Positions 32,531-45,236 of a stretch of 64,000 nt of DNA are shown piece by piece. The stretch is from Canna indica. Its lineage: Eukaryota; Streptophyta; Magnoliopsida; Zingiberales; Cannaceae. The stretch is taken from assembly GCA_034359265.1 (NCBI GenBank), contig CP136892.1, positions 87,660,001-87,724,000 on the forward strand, read 5' to 3'. A program made the position numbers and the translations under genes. Within the stretch, counting starts at the first letter, position 1. Each line of letters begins with the position of its first letter. A model generated the notes under the pieces. That model was given only the letters and a program-made list of their open reading frames with translations, had not been told where the DNA came from and ran no database searches.

Positions 32531-35500
32531 CCCTTGTTAGATATGTCTTGCAAGTTGCAAACCATAATTAAATCTGCTACTAACGTAGTCCCCTTGTTAC
32601 AGCGGAAATAAATTTTCTTTAATAGAAATTCTATGTGCATAATCTTTCTCTAGCTTGGTTTAGTAGCTTGGCAAGCAATCACGTATTTCATCATGCGTTA
32701 GTGTTATGGTTTTCTTCTAATTTTTAAGCGCTATTTTATTTATAACCACCACCTTTGTTGTCTTCATCCTCTTGGATTATCTAGGTTTTTTCTCCCAACA
32801 ATGGCCTAATGCATGTTCCTTGAAATGGGCCATTGTAACACTAATTGCATTATTGCTCAAGATTTTCCCGAGAAATCATTCATGTGCCTTAAATGGACTC
32901 TTCCAATTTGTTTGTTAGTTTTCAAGCTGAAGAAGCTATTGCTTGTCAAAAGCTGTTTCATTAAGTATTTCTGTTGAAGAGCAAGCAATATAAATATGTA
33001 GTACAACATTTTTTCGTTCTCATGGTCGGATGTTATAAACTTATAAAAATGCTATTGTCTTGGATCATATAGCTGTTTGTCTTGGTCACTGTTTTTTTTT
33101 TCTGAATAAACATTCATATTCCAAAAAATAGACTAGACTTCCAATTTGTTTGTTAGTTTCAACTTGAAGAAGCTATTGAGAGGGAGGATTTTCTGGAAGC
33201 TTCCAAATTGAAAGCAGCTATTGAAGAAGCAACATCGAAGGACACTGTTGCAGAAGTTATGTCTGAGTTGAAGGTTAGATTTCTTTCCTTCTTTCATCAC
33301 CTGCTAATTGAGGAGAACCCAAAACTAACCAAATTGTTTCCTTATATGAAGTATGCGATAGAAGAAGAGCGTTATCATGATGCATCAAAATTATGCATGG
33401 TTGCTGGGAGTGGGCTGGTAATATTCTGATCATACGAAACTTTGCACTCTATCATGCACGAATATACTGAGTTCCAATCTTCTATGATTCTATCTTTTAA
33501 AAAACTTTCATTCACTATGTTCTTGGAAGTTCTTTGACTATAACTATGATCGACTGATCTCATGTAAATTCTTTTATTTACTATCCGGTCATCTGAAGTT
33601 TCTTGACAGAAGTTTTGGTAGAATGACTTCTAATAAGCCTAAAGTTAACTCTTTGTGCTGCTACATTGACAAGCAAGAGAAGTTGTGGGCTTGTGGCTTT
33701 AAGGCAATAGGATGAAGGAAGAAAAAGGAGCTGGAAGAAGGATGGCAATGACAACATTAACAAAATGTTCAAAGGAAAAAGGACCAATGGAAAGCTTTGC
33801 TGGAGATTCAAACTAAAGCAAAAGACAACAAAGAGTTTGAGGAAAAGATTAAGTAATGAAGTAAGTAGGCACTGCAAATAACATTAATAAGATAAGTAAT
33901 GGAGGCAATAACAAAGTGAGCAAAAGAGAAGGAAAGAGAAGCAGGACTGTCAGACGCAAAAGAAGAGGAAAACAAGATAGTTGAACTGTCTTAATAGTAG
34001 GATGACTATTCACTTGGTAATAAAAAATAGCAAAGCAACACAACAGTACTTTATAATACCACTTGGCTAGATTGTAAACCATAGTTACATGGGATGTGAA
34101 GTGTTGGGCTTCATGGGAATTTGCTATACGTTGATACTTGACTAAATGGGATGCACCTCTTTGCTTAATCATGATAGGATTAGTTAGTTGTTTCTGCTGT
34201 AGCAGACCTGCAAAATTGTCTGTTTAGGTTAATTTCTATTGGAAGTAAGTTGTTTTATCCCTATTAATTAATTGGTCTTATATCAATGACAATGAAAGTG
34301 CAAGATCTGAAAGTCATAAACATATTTGTTTTTTCATTGGTAACATGCTGTTTAGTCATTGTACATACTAGTGCTTTTGTTGTTATGAAGTTTTAATGAA
34401 TGGATATAGAGTAGCAGTATTCAAGGATATTTGTTTGTATTTATAAACGGGATGAAATTACATTTCCAATTCAACATTGTACTTTATAATCTTTAGAGGT
34501 GTTTGGTTGGATGGAATAGAATCATAAGGAATAAGAATACATAAGGAATAAAATACACAAAGAATAGTATCACCCTGGTTGGCTGAGATTAGGAATAGTA
34601 TTATCTTCTTTGGTTAGCATAAGGAATACACAAGGAATAGAAAGCAAAATGATCAAAATACCCTTCTTAACAATATAATAAATTATATTGTAATTTATTC
34701 TAATTAATTAATAAAAATACAAATTAATGTAAAATAGTTCATTAATTTTAAAACAGTAAATTATTATTTTTTCTTTTCATAAAAAATCAATTTAATCTTC
34801 ATAAAATAATAACATTTAAAATATTATTTAATAATAAAATAATAACAATTATTTATTTTTATATGAAATTATTAAATTAACTTAATAATTTATTTATTTT
34901 ATTCTTATGTGATATTATAAACATTGAAAGCAAATATTGAAAAATGTCATTAAGAATAGATGGAGAATACTATTTCTTGGGTTAGATGGAGAATACTATT
35001 TCTTGGGTCGAGGCAATGAATAATATCTCTTGTCTTTAAGGAATACCATTCTTTATCTATTCCTTATGGCCCACCTATTTCTTGTCAAAAAGTTGCAACC
35101 AAAGAAGGGTAATAGAGCTCCATTCCTCATCTATTCCATCCAACCAAATGATCCTGAACACCAGTACTACATATTTGCACACACTACAATGCTTCAGCTG
35201 GACATGCGAAAGGGAGTTTGTCCCACCTAATTCCCAAGGTCCTTGATGCTGGTGAGCTTATTTTTTCGAGGCCACACTACCAATAATGCAACTTGTGTCT
35301 GCCATCTCTGACGTTGTCTTTTCCTTACTAGAAATGAGTCCAATGGATAGCATATCATGTTTTCATAGCTATCTCCTCCTCTTGGCCTTCCTTGTTGCAT
35401 TGTACATTTAGAATTACATTCTCAGAATTTCAAATTGATTTAATTTATCTTTATTTTTTAAATCATTTTACTGATCTACAGATTTGCATTGAATAGATTG

Positions 35501-38500
35501 CCACCAAGTCTTCACAGGACATAACTGTTGGTTCTTATACTATTTTCTGTGGCATGGTTGGCACTGATTATGAGTATGTTCCTTAAAGATGCATATTGAA
35601 CATGCGTTGCTATATGGTTAAATGAATGGTCCACTCCATTCTGTTAGTGTCAATAATGTTCTGCCTTCATCTTGTCCTGTTTATCCGGAGGCACTAGAAT
35701 GCATTATGTAATCATTATTTCCTATTTTTCTGGAAGTTAAGGCAGCTTATTTAGATTTTACTCTTTTCAGGTTGGTTGGTGGGCAGGCTGGGCAAGCAAT
35801 TCTGAAGATCCTTTTGGCAGAATAGTCCGGATAATTCCTGCTGTTGGAAGATATGTGGCCAAGAGTTATAGTCCAAGGTAAGCTTTCTGAATGCTTTCTT
35901 AGACCTTGATAGGCCATTATAACTCCTTTTCTTCTCTTTTAGGCAACTGCTAACTGGATCTTCAGGAACCCCATTATTTGAAGTATTTCTTGTCAAAGAT
36001 GATGCTAGAAAATATATAACACAGGTACCGCAACAATGATACAATCTATCTATGCTTTGATACAACCAGTTTTTTGTTCACATCTGACACCTGATATTAG
36101 ACAGGTAGTAGCCTTGCAGCCAGTTAAAGAAACTTCCAGCTTATCCCCTTCACTATCAAGGAGTGTAGAAGATTCCCCAATAATACCCTCTCCGGAATCA
36201 TCTACCAAGAGTAGTCTAACTACTGAGGAGGCTCCGGACAAAAGTAACAAAGATGCAGCAGAAGAGAACAAAGAAGATGCATCCACACTCGGCAGTGTTT
36301 CAAATGACAACAGTAAGGATTATGATGAAGAAGGGTTGAAGAGCATTATAAATTTTTTCAAGGAGCGAATTCCTGGTTTCAATGTTAAATTAGCAAACAC
36401 TTCTGCCCCAGAGGAAATTAAGATGGATGCAGAAACTTCAGATCAGTTGGTACAGGAAGATAATGAGAAAAATGCTTCTCCTGAATATTCCTCCAGTGAG
36501 AACAGTAAATTAGAAAATATTCAGGGAGAAATATTACAAGATGGAGAGGGCCCTGATTCAGCTGAAAGAAGTAAAAATATGGCGGTGAAGCTTTTTGTTG
36601 GTGGAGTTCTCCATAACAAAGAGGATGCAGCGACAAAGTCATACAAACGTGTTCCAGCAGAAATGAAAGATGTCGAGAAGGACTCATTCACACTATATCT
36701 TCCTGGGAGAAGTTCTGACCCAAATGTCATAGAAAGAAAACCTGCAAAACTCAAGGTTGCTGCTATCTCCGCGCAATCAGCCTCAGATCTTATGCCGCCT
36801 GATGTTGCAAATGCATTCTTCAGTTCAGATAAGGCTATTTCGAAGGTAGAATATGTTTTCAATAAGGATAAAATATTTTCTATCTCTATTAGTCCATTAG
36901 GATGTAGATATATCTGTCTTGCCCGTATCTAGTAATTGCTGATGGTGATTTGTTTTTTTTACTTTTCCACTTTATAGATGTATGCATATATAAAGTATGC
37001 TTATACTTTCAAAAGTCTATCCAATAGCTTTAACTATCTTAGAGCATCTGAAGAGTCATACTGTTACTTTGTGTGTATATGGTATTCTGAAAGATTGGAT
37101 TACAAGTGTGCATTGTACTGCATAATTAAGAATTCTGTGTGTATATTGTACTTAATGCATACATATATTTAACACGGTTAATATGTTTTAGATTTCTGAA
37201 GAAGTTCGCGAGGTTATCAAGCTTGCAATTAGTCAGGCTCAGAGAAGAAATAGACTATCAAGCACTACTGTTTTCAATCGGATTATTATTGACGATAAGA
37301 GTTTGGATCCATTTAATGGTAAGTTTGTTTTGTGTGATCCATATGTTTGTTAATAATACTTAGTCATGCTCAGTATTTTCTTCCAAGCAGGTCTATATGT
37401 GGGTGCTTTTGGTCCCTATGGTGTTGAGGTGGTACAGCTGCAGCGCAAATATGGTCACTGGAACAGTACTGATGAAACGGATTCTGATATCGAATTCTTT
37501 GAGTATGTTGAAGCAGTAAAATTGACTGGGGATTTGAATGTTCCAGCTGGACAGGCATGTAGTCATTTTACATCGTTTTTAGCTTTCTTCCTAGAGTTTA
37601 GCCACTTACATTTATTTTTGGCTCTTCTAAGCAGGTGACTTTTCGTGCTAAAATTGGGAGAGGAACTCGCCTATCCAACCGTGGCATGTATCCGGAGGAG
37701 CTTGGCGTGGTAAAATTTTGTATCCAATTTTCTTCTACCTCTAGTCAGTATCTGTGAAAAAAGTGTTTGCTTTCTTCAGTTACAATCTTGTTAGAAACTA
37801 GCTTTGCCATGTTGGTGATGAATTTAATAGAGTGAACTTTGCTTATGAATGCAGGTTGCAAGTTACAAAGGCCAGGGTAGAATTGCAGAACCTGGATTTA
37901 AAAATCCACAGTGGGTTGATGGAGAACTACTAATGTTAAATGGCAAGGTAACTTGCATCTCGCTGCCTGTTTAAAAGTATATGCAGTTATATGACTTATA
38001 TCAGAAAGTCTGTGTTAAAAGATAGCTCAAAACTCCAGATTTGGTATAGCTACCTTCTGAAGTATAAGCATCAAACATCTCTTGTAGGAAAACTGAGTTT
38101 TATGTTAAGCCTTTAATTCCTGGGTGGATGAGATTATCCCTACTGTTACTTATGGTAGTAGGCTTTTGAGACTTGTAAAGGTAAGTGGAGGAATTAGGAA
38201 TATTTGAAGTTGGAACAGTGAGCATAGCTATGTGATTTACATTTATAGAAATGGGCCAGTTGTGTGTAACTGCCAATGGATGGGCTCATGGGCACAGAAA
38301 AGGAAGGTAGAAGGGTGTGCCTACTGATGTTTTTCTAGAAATTGAATTACGTCATATAAGCATGCAAATCATAGTTCTTTGTGTTCATTGGACATATTAA
38401 AGTTTGCCAAGCAGCTGGAGTAGATGGGTATATGCATTAGTACAATGTCTTGGTTGCAAAAAGGAAACTACTCTTTGAGAACAGATCATAGATTAAAGAA

Positions 38501-38688
38501 ATTTTACCATGACACTAAACTTTTATTTGAATAAGTAAAATCATCAAATAAGTTGTGATTTTGACCTTTGGACAATGCTTGTACAGGGTCTAGGGCCGTA
38601 CGTCAGAGGCACCGAGCTTGGTTTTCTGTATGTTGTACCTGAACAGAGCTTCCTCGTCTTGTTTGAGCGGTTGAAACTCCCTGATTGA
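31683..38688 (+). CDS. EX2: EXECUTER 2, chloroplast singlet-oxygen signalling protein
   Basis: EX1 and EX2 relay singlet-oxygen signals from thylakoid (grana margin) membranes to the nucleus. Predicted exons: 31683-31988, 33157-33273, 33352-33417, 35771-35877, 35943-36024, 36105-36845, 37192-37318, 37391-37554, 37635-37709, 37855-37947 and 38587-38688, giving 659 residues (Arabidopsis EX2 is about 650). The first 60 residues are Ser/Pro/Arg-rich and suit a transit peptide. Then come [13 protein letters not shown], a UvrB/UvrC-like helical pair ([20 protein letters not shown] and [15 protein letters not shown]), GLVGWWAG, a long acidic linker in exon 6, and the conserved C-terminal domain ([63 protein letters not shown]). 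It matches EX2 better than EX1 around KFLKERIPG-type and LHVPGRS-type segments. Intron 8 is GC-AG. Intact. Confidence 0.95.
32895..32950 (+). repeat. Partial duplicate of the exon 2 acceptor region in EX2 intron 1
   Basis: 'cttccaatttgtttgttag', then 'ttttcaagctgaagaagctattg' (32898 onward) is nearly the same as the true intron-exon 2 junction at 33140-33178. The copied coding piece is only about 25 bp before it diverges, so it is a decoy acceptor rather than an exon. Confidence 0.7.
34497..35155. mobile_element. MITE-like element in EX2 intron 3
   Basis: The inverted ends share TTTGGTTGGATGGAATAGA (left from about 34503, right ending about 35150 in reverse complement). The interior is AT-rich, with repeated 'ggaata' motifs near both ends. 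I see no clean target duplication. It lies fully inside the 2.35-kb intron between exons 3 and 4. Confidence 0.6.
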
Positions 38689-39979
38689 TACTAGTTCCAA
38701 CAGAAGCAGTTATCTGCACCTGCTTCCATCAGACTGGTCTTTGATCAATAAGAGATTAAAAATCTGAAGCTTCCATCAAACGATCCACGGGCCAAGAAAT
38801 GCATCTTCGTATGCCAGCAATGTATTCCTGATCTTCTAGTTCCGTTGATTATCTGAACAGAAAGCTCTTCTTTCCTTCCCTCTTATCTTTTCTTTGTTCC
38901 CTTTGTCATTGCCTTACCACTCGCTTGTTTGGTGGAGCGGCAGAAATTTTTGAAAACTATTCAAATGTGCTTGTATCATCATCTAATAGGAGACAAACTG
39001 TAGTATAATATTTTCTTACAAGTCACCTTTCGGTAGTAATGGTAAATGTTCAAGCTTTTATGTTGCCTTGTCGTTTATGTACTAGTGGGATGGAAATGCC
39101 TCGTCTCTGGATGTTGATTCAAGAAATGCCTTCCTCTGTTTCGCACAAGTCACAATGCAGTAGCACTCTTGATTTTGTAGCCTCAGCTGGTTTCTTTCTT
39201 TCTTTCTTCCAGTTCAATCCAACTATTCATTTACTGCTGAAGATAATGATGATGTGACCCTATAAACCTTCTGGCGTCGACTGGGAAACTTTTAATCTTC
39301 TTCCCATCTGTAGCTTTGTCTTCCTTTTCATCGGTCTCATAGTCACAGCAATCATCCAGTAAAGTCAAATTGTTCAAGTGTATGCCTAATCATGTCTTCA
39401 CAATGGTTTTAGAACAATATTTTTTGAATTTTTTTACTTAATTTTGTTTTCCTGGATATCCTAATTCTTTATTTTGTGGTACTGAATTATAGCACGCACC
39501 TAACCTACCACAAAATAATTTCCTTCATCTCTAATTTTTCAATTGTGCAGTACACGGATACAAGCATACAATTACTACAAGGCTGTTCATGTGCACAGCC
39601 TGGTGTGCTCGGTATACACGAACGAGATAAAGTGATAAACCATGAATTATTGGAGTGAGGAGACCTGTGAGAGTCAAAGAGCAAATGAGAGAAAAAATGA
39701 GGAGGGAAATGGATGCACAGCTATGACATGGAAAGGACGATGATGAGTCCAATTTATGTAGACTCATGCTCTTTGTCTGAAATCATGGGCATCCTTCACA
39801 TACTCTAATGGCACCCACGCTTTTGAAGCCATCCAACATCTCTTACGCGTTAGAGAAGCTCGTGGTGGGACCACTGCAAGCTCCACACCACCCACCTCAA
39901 ACTTTAATGACAGCTTCCCTCATCCACCCATCAACTTCAAATTTATTCTTTTTCATTGCTTTAATTCAACCCTTGTCCT
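38689..39979. other. EX2 3' UTR and intergenic DNA
   Basis: The first few hundred bases are T-rich and probably 3' UTR. A short CTTT microsatellite lies at about 39195-39212. Nothing else is supported. Confidence 0.4.
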
Positions 39980-40511
39980 TAGGGGTATGCAGCAGGGGTA
40001 CCGGATAGATTCGGAATTGGTTGAAATTTATTCGATAAGGTAGATTTTAGATAGACCTAAATTAAATTCGAGTAGGATTCGGGATAAAGATTAAGGAGCC
40101 GACTAAAATTGATTCCGATTACGGGTCCAACAAACCCAGAATTAGAATTAGAACTGATACCAGAAATTTGTACCTTAAAATTTGTAAATATATATGTTTC
40201 AATAAGGTACCCAAATCTGTACATTGGAACATGTAAATGAACAAATTTCAACAGAATATCAGACATCTACTTTGGAACTTGTAAATGAACATATTCTAGC
40301 AAGCTATCTGAAATATGTATTCTAGAACTTGCAAATGAACCGATTTCAACATTCTACTTGGAACCTATACTACACCACATGTTTCAGGTAGAATATAATT
40401 TCATATCTTAATAGAGTAGGATCCGAATTCAAAACTTAGAAACTAGTACTATACAAGTAGGATCTCGATATTCATAAAAAAATATAAAATATTCGGACGT
40501 GCTCACCCTTA
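39980..40511. mobile_element. hAT-like MITE (TAGGGATGAGCA family), best-bounded copy
   Basis: 532 bp. The left end is TTAGGGGTATGCA-like, and the right end in reverse is TAAGGGTGAGCACGTCCG. Flanks are cTTGTCCT (39972-39979) and gTTGTCCT (40512-40519), an 8-bp duplication with one mismatch. The interior repeats 'gaacttgtaaatgaac'-type text. Related copies are at 1-390 (partial), 28085-28220 (partial), 41830-42308 and 57510-57990. Confidence 0.7.
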
Positions 40512-40519
40512 GTTGTCCT

Positions 40520-41829
40520 TTCACATTTATTAGTTGAGCGCAATAAAGAGTGAAGGTGGTTGCATGTTGTTCTTATCCTTAACTTATTAGAATTGGGATT
40601 TGCATTGTACATCAATCAAAATTTTAACTCAATAGTCATGAATTTTAAGCCGCACCAGCTTTGTTTCCTACTAACAGAGGAGTAGAGGAGCAATGTTTTG
40701 TTAAATCAAAATCTATAAACAAACAATGACACACATTTGCCACCAATAACTTGTAATAAACAAGCACACCGTCTTGTTCAAGTTGACAATTCTTAACATA
40801 GACTTTATGAAACTTCACAATTCTTTATGAAAAAAAAAGATATTGGATTCCAAATCTAAAATATTATTAGCTCCAGTTCCTTTCTATTAATTGATAATTA
40901 ATGTGCAGTATGATCATAGGGAACACACAGCTCTTGCCACCCAATTCTGGACCCACTCCATGGCCACCAAACCCATCCATAATTGACTCCTCCTTTTCAT
41001 CAGGTCCACTGAGTAACAAAGAGAGACTCACTTGTGTGAGCCACTTCTAATTTATAAGATTTTATGAAAAGCCTTGTCCTTGTACTTTTCACAAGAGACA
41101 ACACAGAGAATGGCATCTCAGAATCATTTCTACTGTCAATTGAATAATGATCATTTTTTTAGCTGGAGGAATCCGAGGCCATAATAAAATTGAATCCCAT
41201 TAGTTCTTACATTTGTCTTGGGGATCAAGGTATTAAGCAATGGAAGACTATTACCAAGCTTGGGAATTATTAATTGCTGCAAATGCCCTCTCTCTCCAGG
41301 CTCACTTAATTGTTCTTTCAAGATTCCTGATCACAGCACCAGCTGAGTTATCAAACTGAGTGCAGCAAAGATCAGCTACATCTTTCGATGAAGCAATTAA
41401 TTCTAGTTCGATCAAGAATGGTTTATGGAAGTTTAATTCAAGCTCTAAAAATAGAAGTGATGTATTAAAAGGAGTCTCAATTTGGATTCCATGAACTCTA
41501 TTGTGGTGTCAATAAGAATTCTCTATCAAATGCTGAATTAGTACGAACCATGTGCTCTGCTCAAAACTCCAGCCTGTTGCACGGCTGGACTTCCAGCTAT
41601 ATGCCTTTCTCTTTCTGTCATCCAATTGAGTCATATGTGGAGGAAGAAGATGAAGAATAAATAACTAACATCACTTTAAGACTCATTTACTTTAATTAAT
41701 TATTTACCTACTAAAAAGTAGGTTTAGTTTCAGCTTCACCCTTCAAAGTTAAAATATCAAGATTTTACTAGTTTAACTACTAAAGTTTTAGATTTCGTTT
41801 CAATTTACCTTTTTTATCCTTAAAAAAAA
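40520..41829. other. Intergenic DNA, no gene seen
   Basis: AT-rich unique-looking sequence. No coding frame, RNA gene or transposon end recognised. Confidence 0.4.
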
Positions 41830-42308
41830 TAGGGATGAGCATCATGATACGCAAACAATGCTCTATATAAGATCGGTTGCTAAGTTTTGAATTCGAATTC
41901 CACCCTATTGGAACATAAAATTGAATCCTACTCAGAACTTGTGGTGTAATATTAGTTCTGGAGCCCCCTGTTGGAACCTGTAATAAACATGTTACAGGTA
42001 CAAGTTTCGAGCACCCTATTATAACATGTTTATTTACAGGTTCCGAGTACCTTGTAATCAAACATGTTCTAGGGTATAGATTCCGGACACTCTATTGGAA
42101 CTTGTTCATTTACATGTCCGAGTGTACATATTTTGATTCCGATTCTGAGTACCCGATGTGTTGGACCTGAAATTGAAATTGATATCAATTAGTTCCTTAG
42201 TTTTTATTTCGGAACCTACTTGAATTTAATTCGAGTCTACACATAACCTACCTTATTGGACATGTTTCATCGGTTTCGAGTGTGCTTGATACCCATGCAC
42301 ACCCCCTA
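41830..42308. mobile_element. hAT-like MITE (same family)
   Basis: The left end TAGGGATGAGCATC and right end in reverse TAGGGGGTGTGCATGGGTATC form imperfect terminal repeats. The flanks are A-rich (aaaaaaaa and ctaaaaaa), so the 8-bp duplication is only approximate. The interior carries 'gaacttgttcatttacat'-type text shared with the element at 39980. Confidence 0.6.
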
Positions 42309-42316
42309 CTAAAAAA

Positions 42317-42644
42317 TAGCGATGAATTAGTTAATTGAATCACAAAAATATTTTGAATATTGATTTTGCGTTCGATTTCGGTTAATGAATTTAATTTGGT
42401 TCGATTATCGGTTATCCAATTTTGGTTATTAGTTCGCAGATAACTAATAACCGAAATCGATTAGAATTTTATTATATAATATACATATATGATTATAAGT
42501 ATTTTATTTTTATTTTTAGTAATAATAATTATTCGTTTGGTAACCAAATAATCATTTAAGTCGATTCAGTTAATTACCAGCTATCCCATTTCGATTTTAG
42601 TTTTAGATAACAATTTTGTGTTAAATGAACCGTTGTTATCCCTA
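42317..42644. mobile_element. Second hAT-like MITE directly adjoining
   Basis: A perfect 8-bp duplication CTAAAAAA (42309-42316 and 42645-42652) flanks a 328-bp AT-rich segment. It starts TAGCGATGA and ends TTATCCCTA, that is TAGGGATAA in reverse. The left duplication is also the right flank of the preceding element, so two elements sit back to back. Confidence 0.6.
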
Positions 42645-42652
42645 CTAAAAAA

Positions 42653-44420
42653 TATTCATGATGTTTAGAATTTTGATGAGAAAATTATAACAATTTATAT
42701 ATATATATTAAAAATATACTTAACATAGTTATTATAAAAAGTATATAGACGTGTGGATATATATATACATGTGAAAATAGAGCGCATAAAATATTAGAAC
42801 CGGATATCAAACTCATTATTCATTAGCAACGTATTCACTAAGCTACCAATAAGTCTAAAATAGATACGTTCTACCATTAGTATTTTCGAAAAGACAAAAA
42901 TATATACTTATTCTCACGCTAAATGAATCCCGTTCCGGTGATTAATCGAGTAAGTGACCGGCAAATCCCGGCCAAATCCGATGTTTCTCGTGGCGTATCT
43001 CGACTACTGTTGACCTCGAAATGAGAATCTCGGGAGCAGACAACAGTGATGGTCTAATCAACATTGATTCAATCTTAATCCACTACCGATGAGGGCATGT
43101 GATTCTTTGCAGGTAACTTGGCAGGGAAACCTGTGCCTTTTGGTACTCTGCCAAGTGCCAAGCCAAGGAAGAGGACGAGGACATTTTAGTGCACAGTGAT
43201 TCCCATGGACTCCATGTCAGGTCTTGCGCTGGATCAGCATCTTTTAATTACACTTCATCCCATTTAACCAGCTTGGATTTCAGTTGGAAGGGACGTTTCG
43301 TAAAAAGTAATGTATCTAGATTATCCAGAATCCTAATTTAAATGATCTGGACTCACTAATAAATTGACAATCCACAAATCACATTGTAGATTTTCACCAA
43401 ATTAGCAACGTAAATAGTTTTCATAAAAATTATTTAAATAGATTATTAATAACTTAGAAATATTATTTTCTATTTTTAGCAAAAATATTCTTCATCACGA
43501 TTTTGTTGTTGTTGTCGCAATCATATTCTCCTCTTCTTCTCCTACCTAGTCAATGACGAGGTGTTGTCGATCATCGATGATCGAATCAAATTGAGTATCA
43601 CTTGTCGATGATATTGCCACCGATCGCGGCGACAAGGCCTTGCTGATCGCCGATGATGGGGTATCACCTATTGTCACTGAACGCCCCCCAAGAGATAAGT
43701 TTAATTACACTGAATTAGTCAAATCCAAAACCAAATATTATATAGTTTGTTTTTGCAAGATTTATGATCATGGTACTTAAAAATCTCACTGAAATATAAT
43801 TAGCATTTATTGAATGATTAATTGAACAAGCTCTTTATTTGCATTGACAGTGGAAGTGGACATGGTAGCAAATTATAAGCAATCTAACTTGATTGCCCAA
43901 CTAATCCGAAGGTGACCGGATACCATCTCCTTTTTATTGACCTCCAATCGGCTGCCTCTTTTAACCTACCATATATCACATTCTGCAGAATCGTCCTTTG
44001 TTTTCTCTCATAGGGGTATTATTGTCATTTTGGTAAATTCTTTTTTTCATATTTTGGCGAACTTTTCTGCCGCTCGATCTCGACCGTCCATTCGATGATG
44101 TATACTTAGATCTGACGGTCTTGAAAGAGGCAAATCGATAGAGTTGAAAACGAAGTAATACTAAATTGGACTATTTTATTCAACTGTTATTTGTAGATCC
44201 CGGTTTTGCTCTCCACCGCGTTCACAAATTCCGTTTATGTGTCCTTCTCCAACTCCACCTCCCTTTACGTTATATTGATTATTTTATTTAGTTGTCTTTT
44301 TAGCAAGGTTCGATTTTTATGTTGAGCTTTCAGTTCAAGAGCTCAGATTTCCTACTCTTCTTCGTCTCCCTCGTCGAAGGATTTCTGCGCCGGAGTTGGA
44401 AATCTTCCAACGTTGTTCCA
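42653..44420. other. Intergenic DNA upstream of the KLCR gene
   Basis: AT-rich up to about 43480, then a patch (43500-43690) with repeated 'cgatcgccgatgatg'-like words but no recognisable protein. From about 44060 to 44420 it is the KLCR promoter and 5' UTR. No confident TATA box. Confidence 0.35.
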
Positions 44421-44435
44421 ATGGCGGAAATTTAG
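44421..44435 (+). other. Short upstream ORF in the KLCR leader
   Basis: A five-codon frame, ATG GCG GAA ATT TAG, ends just before a good donor 'g/gtaagagc' at about 44437. The matching acceptor 'tggcag/agattcc' near 45176 would remove a 740-bp intron from the 5' UTR. This assumes transcription starts upstream of 44420. Confidence 0.45.
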
Positions 44436-45236
44436 GGTAAGAGCTTCATTTGTATTCGTCTAGTTTCCTGCGCTCAGTTGATATCGTGTTGCTTTTTCTC
44501 CCCCCCCCCTTTTTCTGGTTGAATGTTTGCAAACAAAAATTAGTGCTGTGTTAAGTGGGAAAACAAATTTGTGTGGTTTTTGATTGAAAAATGACGTGTT
44601 TCGTCGTGAAGATTCGTTTTTTCAATTTGGTTTGAGGTTCTCCATAGAGAGTGATTCTGCGAGATCCACAAGCAATTTGGCTGATGGTGATTAGGGGATA
44701 TGGAAGTTTGTGTATTCGACTGATCTGGAAAAATTTCCCGTTTCCCAGCTACTCTGTATCTCTTGTCTGCTAGCTCGAAGGCCCTCACTGTTCCATTTGC
44801 TCGTGAATCAAATATCGGATTTGAGTTCACTTCCCTTGTTACCGAAGGTCGAAAGATCTAAATTTTTTTGTTTGCTGTTGTTGTTGTTGTTTTTTTTTTC
44901 TTCTCATCCGTTCTCATCCGTTACTACTGGTTTGTTCTTGTGTTGGCTTGGATCTCGCTCACCGTTGCTCTTTATTAAATTCATTTCTTTTTGCAATTAG
45001 TAATTGATTCTTCTAGTTGTGTCTGAAGATTAGAAAGAACCTTTCGTCTTTTTCCCCTTCGTTGTTGGGGATATTTGCAAAATTTGTTGTTGTTTCTTTC
45101 ATAATCGAGTTGTATTTTCGTGCGCGTGATTGGTATTGAAAGATTAAATGATTCTTGTGTTTGGAAAAATTGGCAGAGATTCCGGTTGTTGTGCCCAATT
45201 CTTCTTCCAGTTTGGTCAATTTCAGCCTCAGTGGCA

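Noticed and set aside
36036..36932. EX2 exon 6 frame as a separate 298-codon gene
   Set aside because: It reads through the intron-exon border. The segment from 36105 to 36845 is in phase with flanking EX2 exons.
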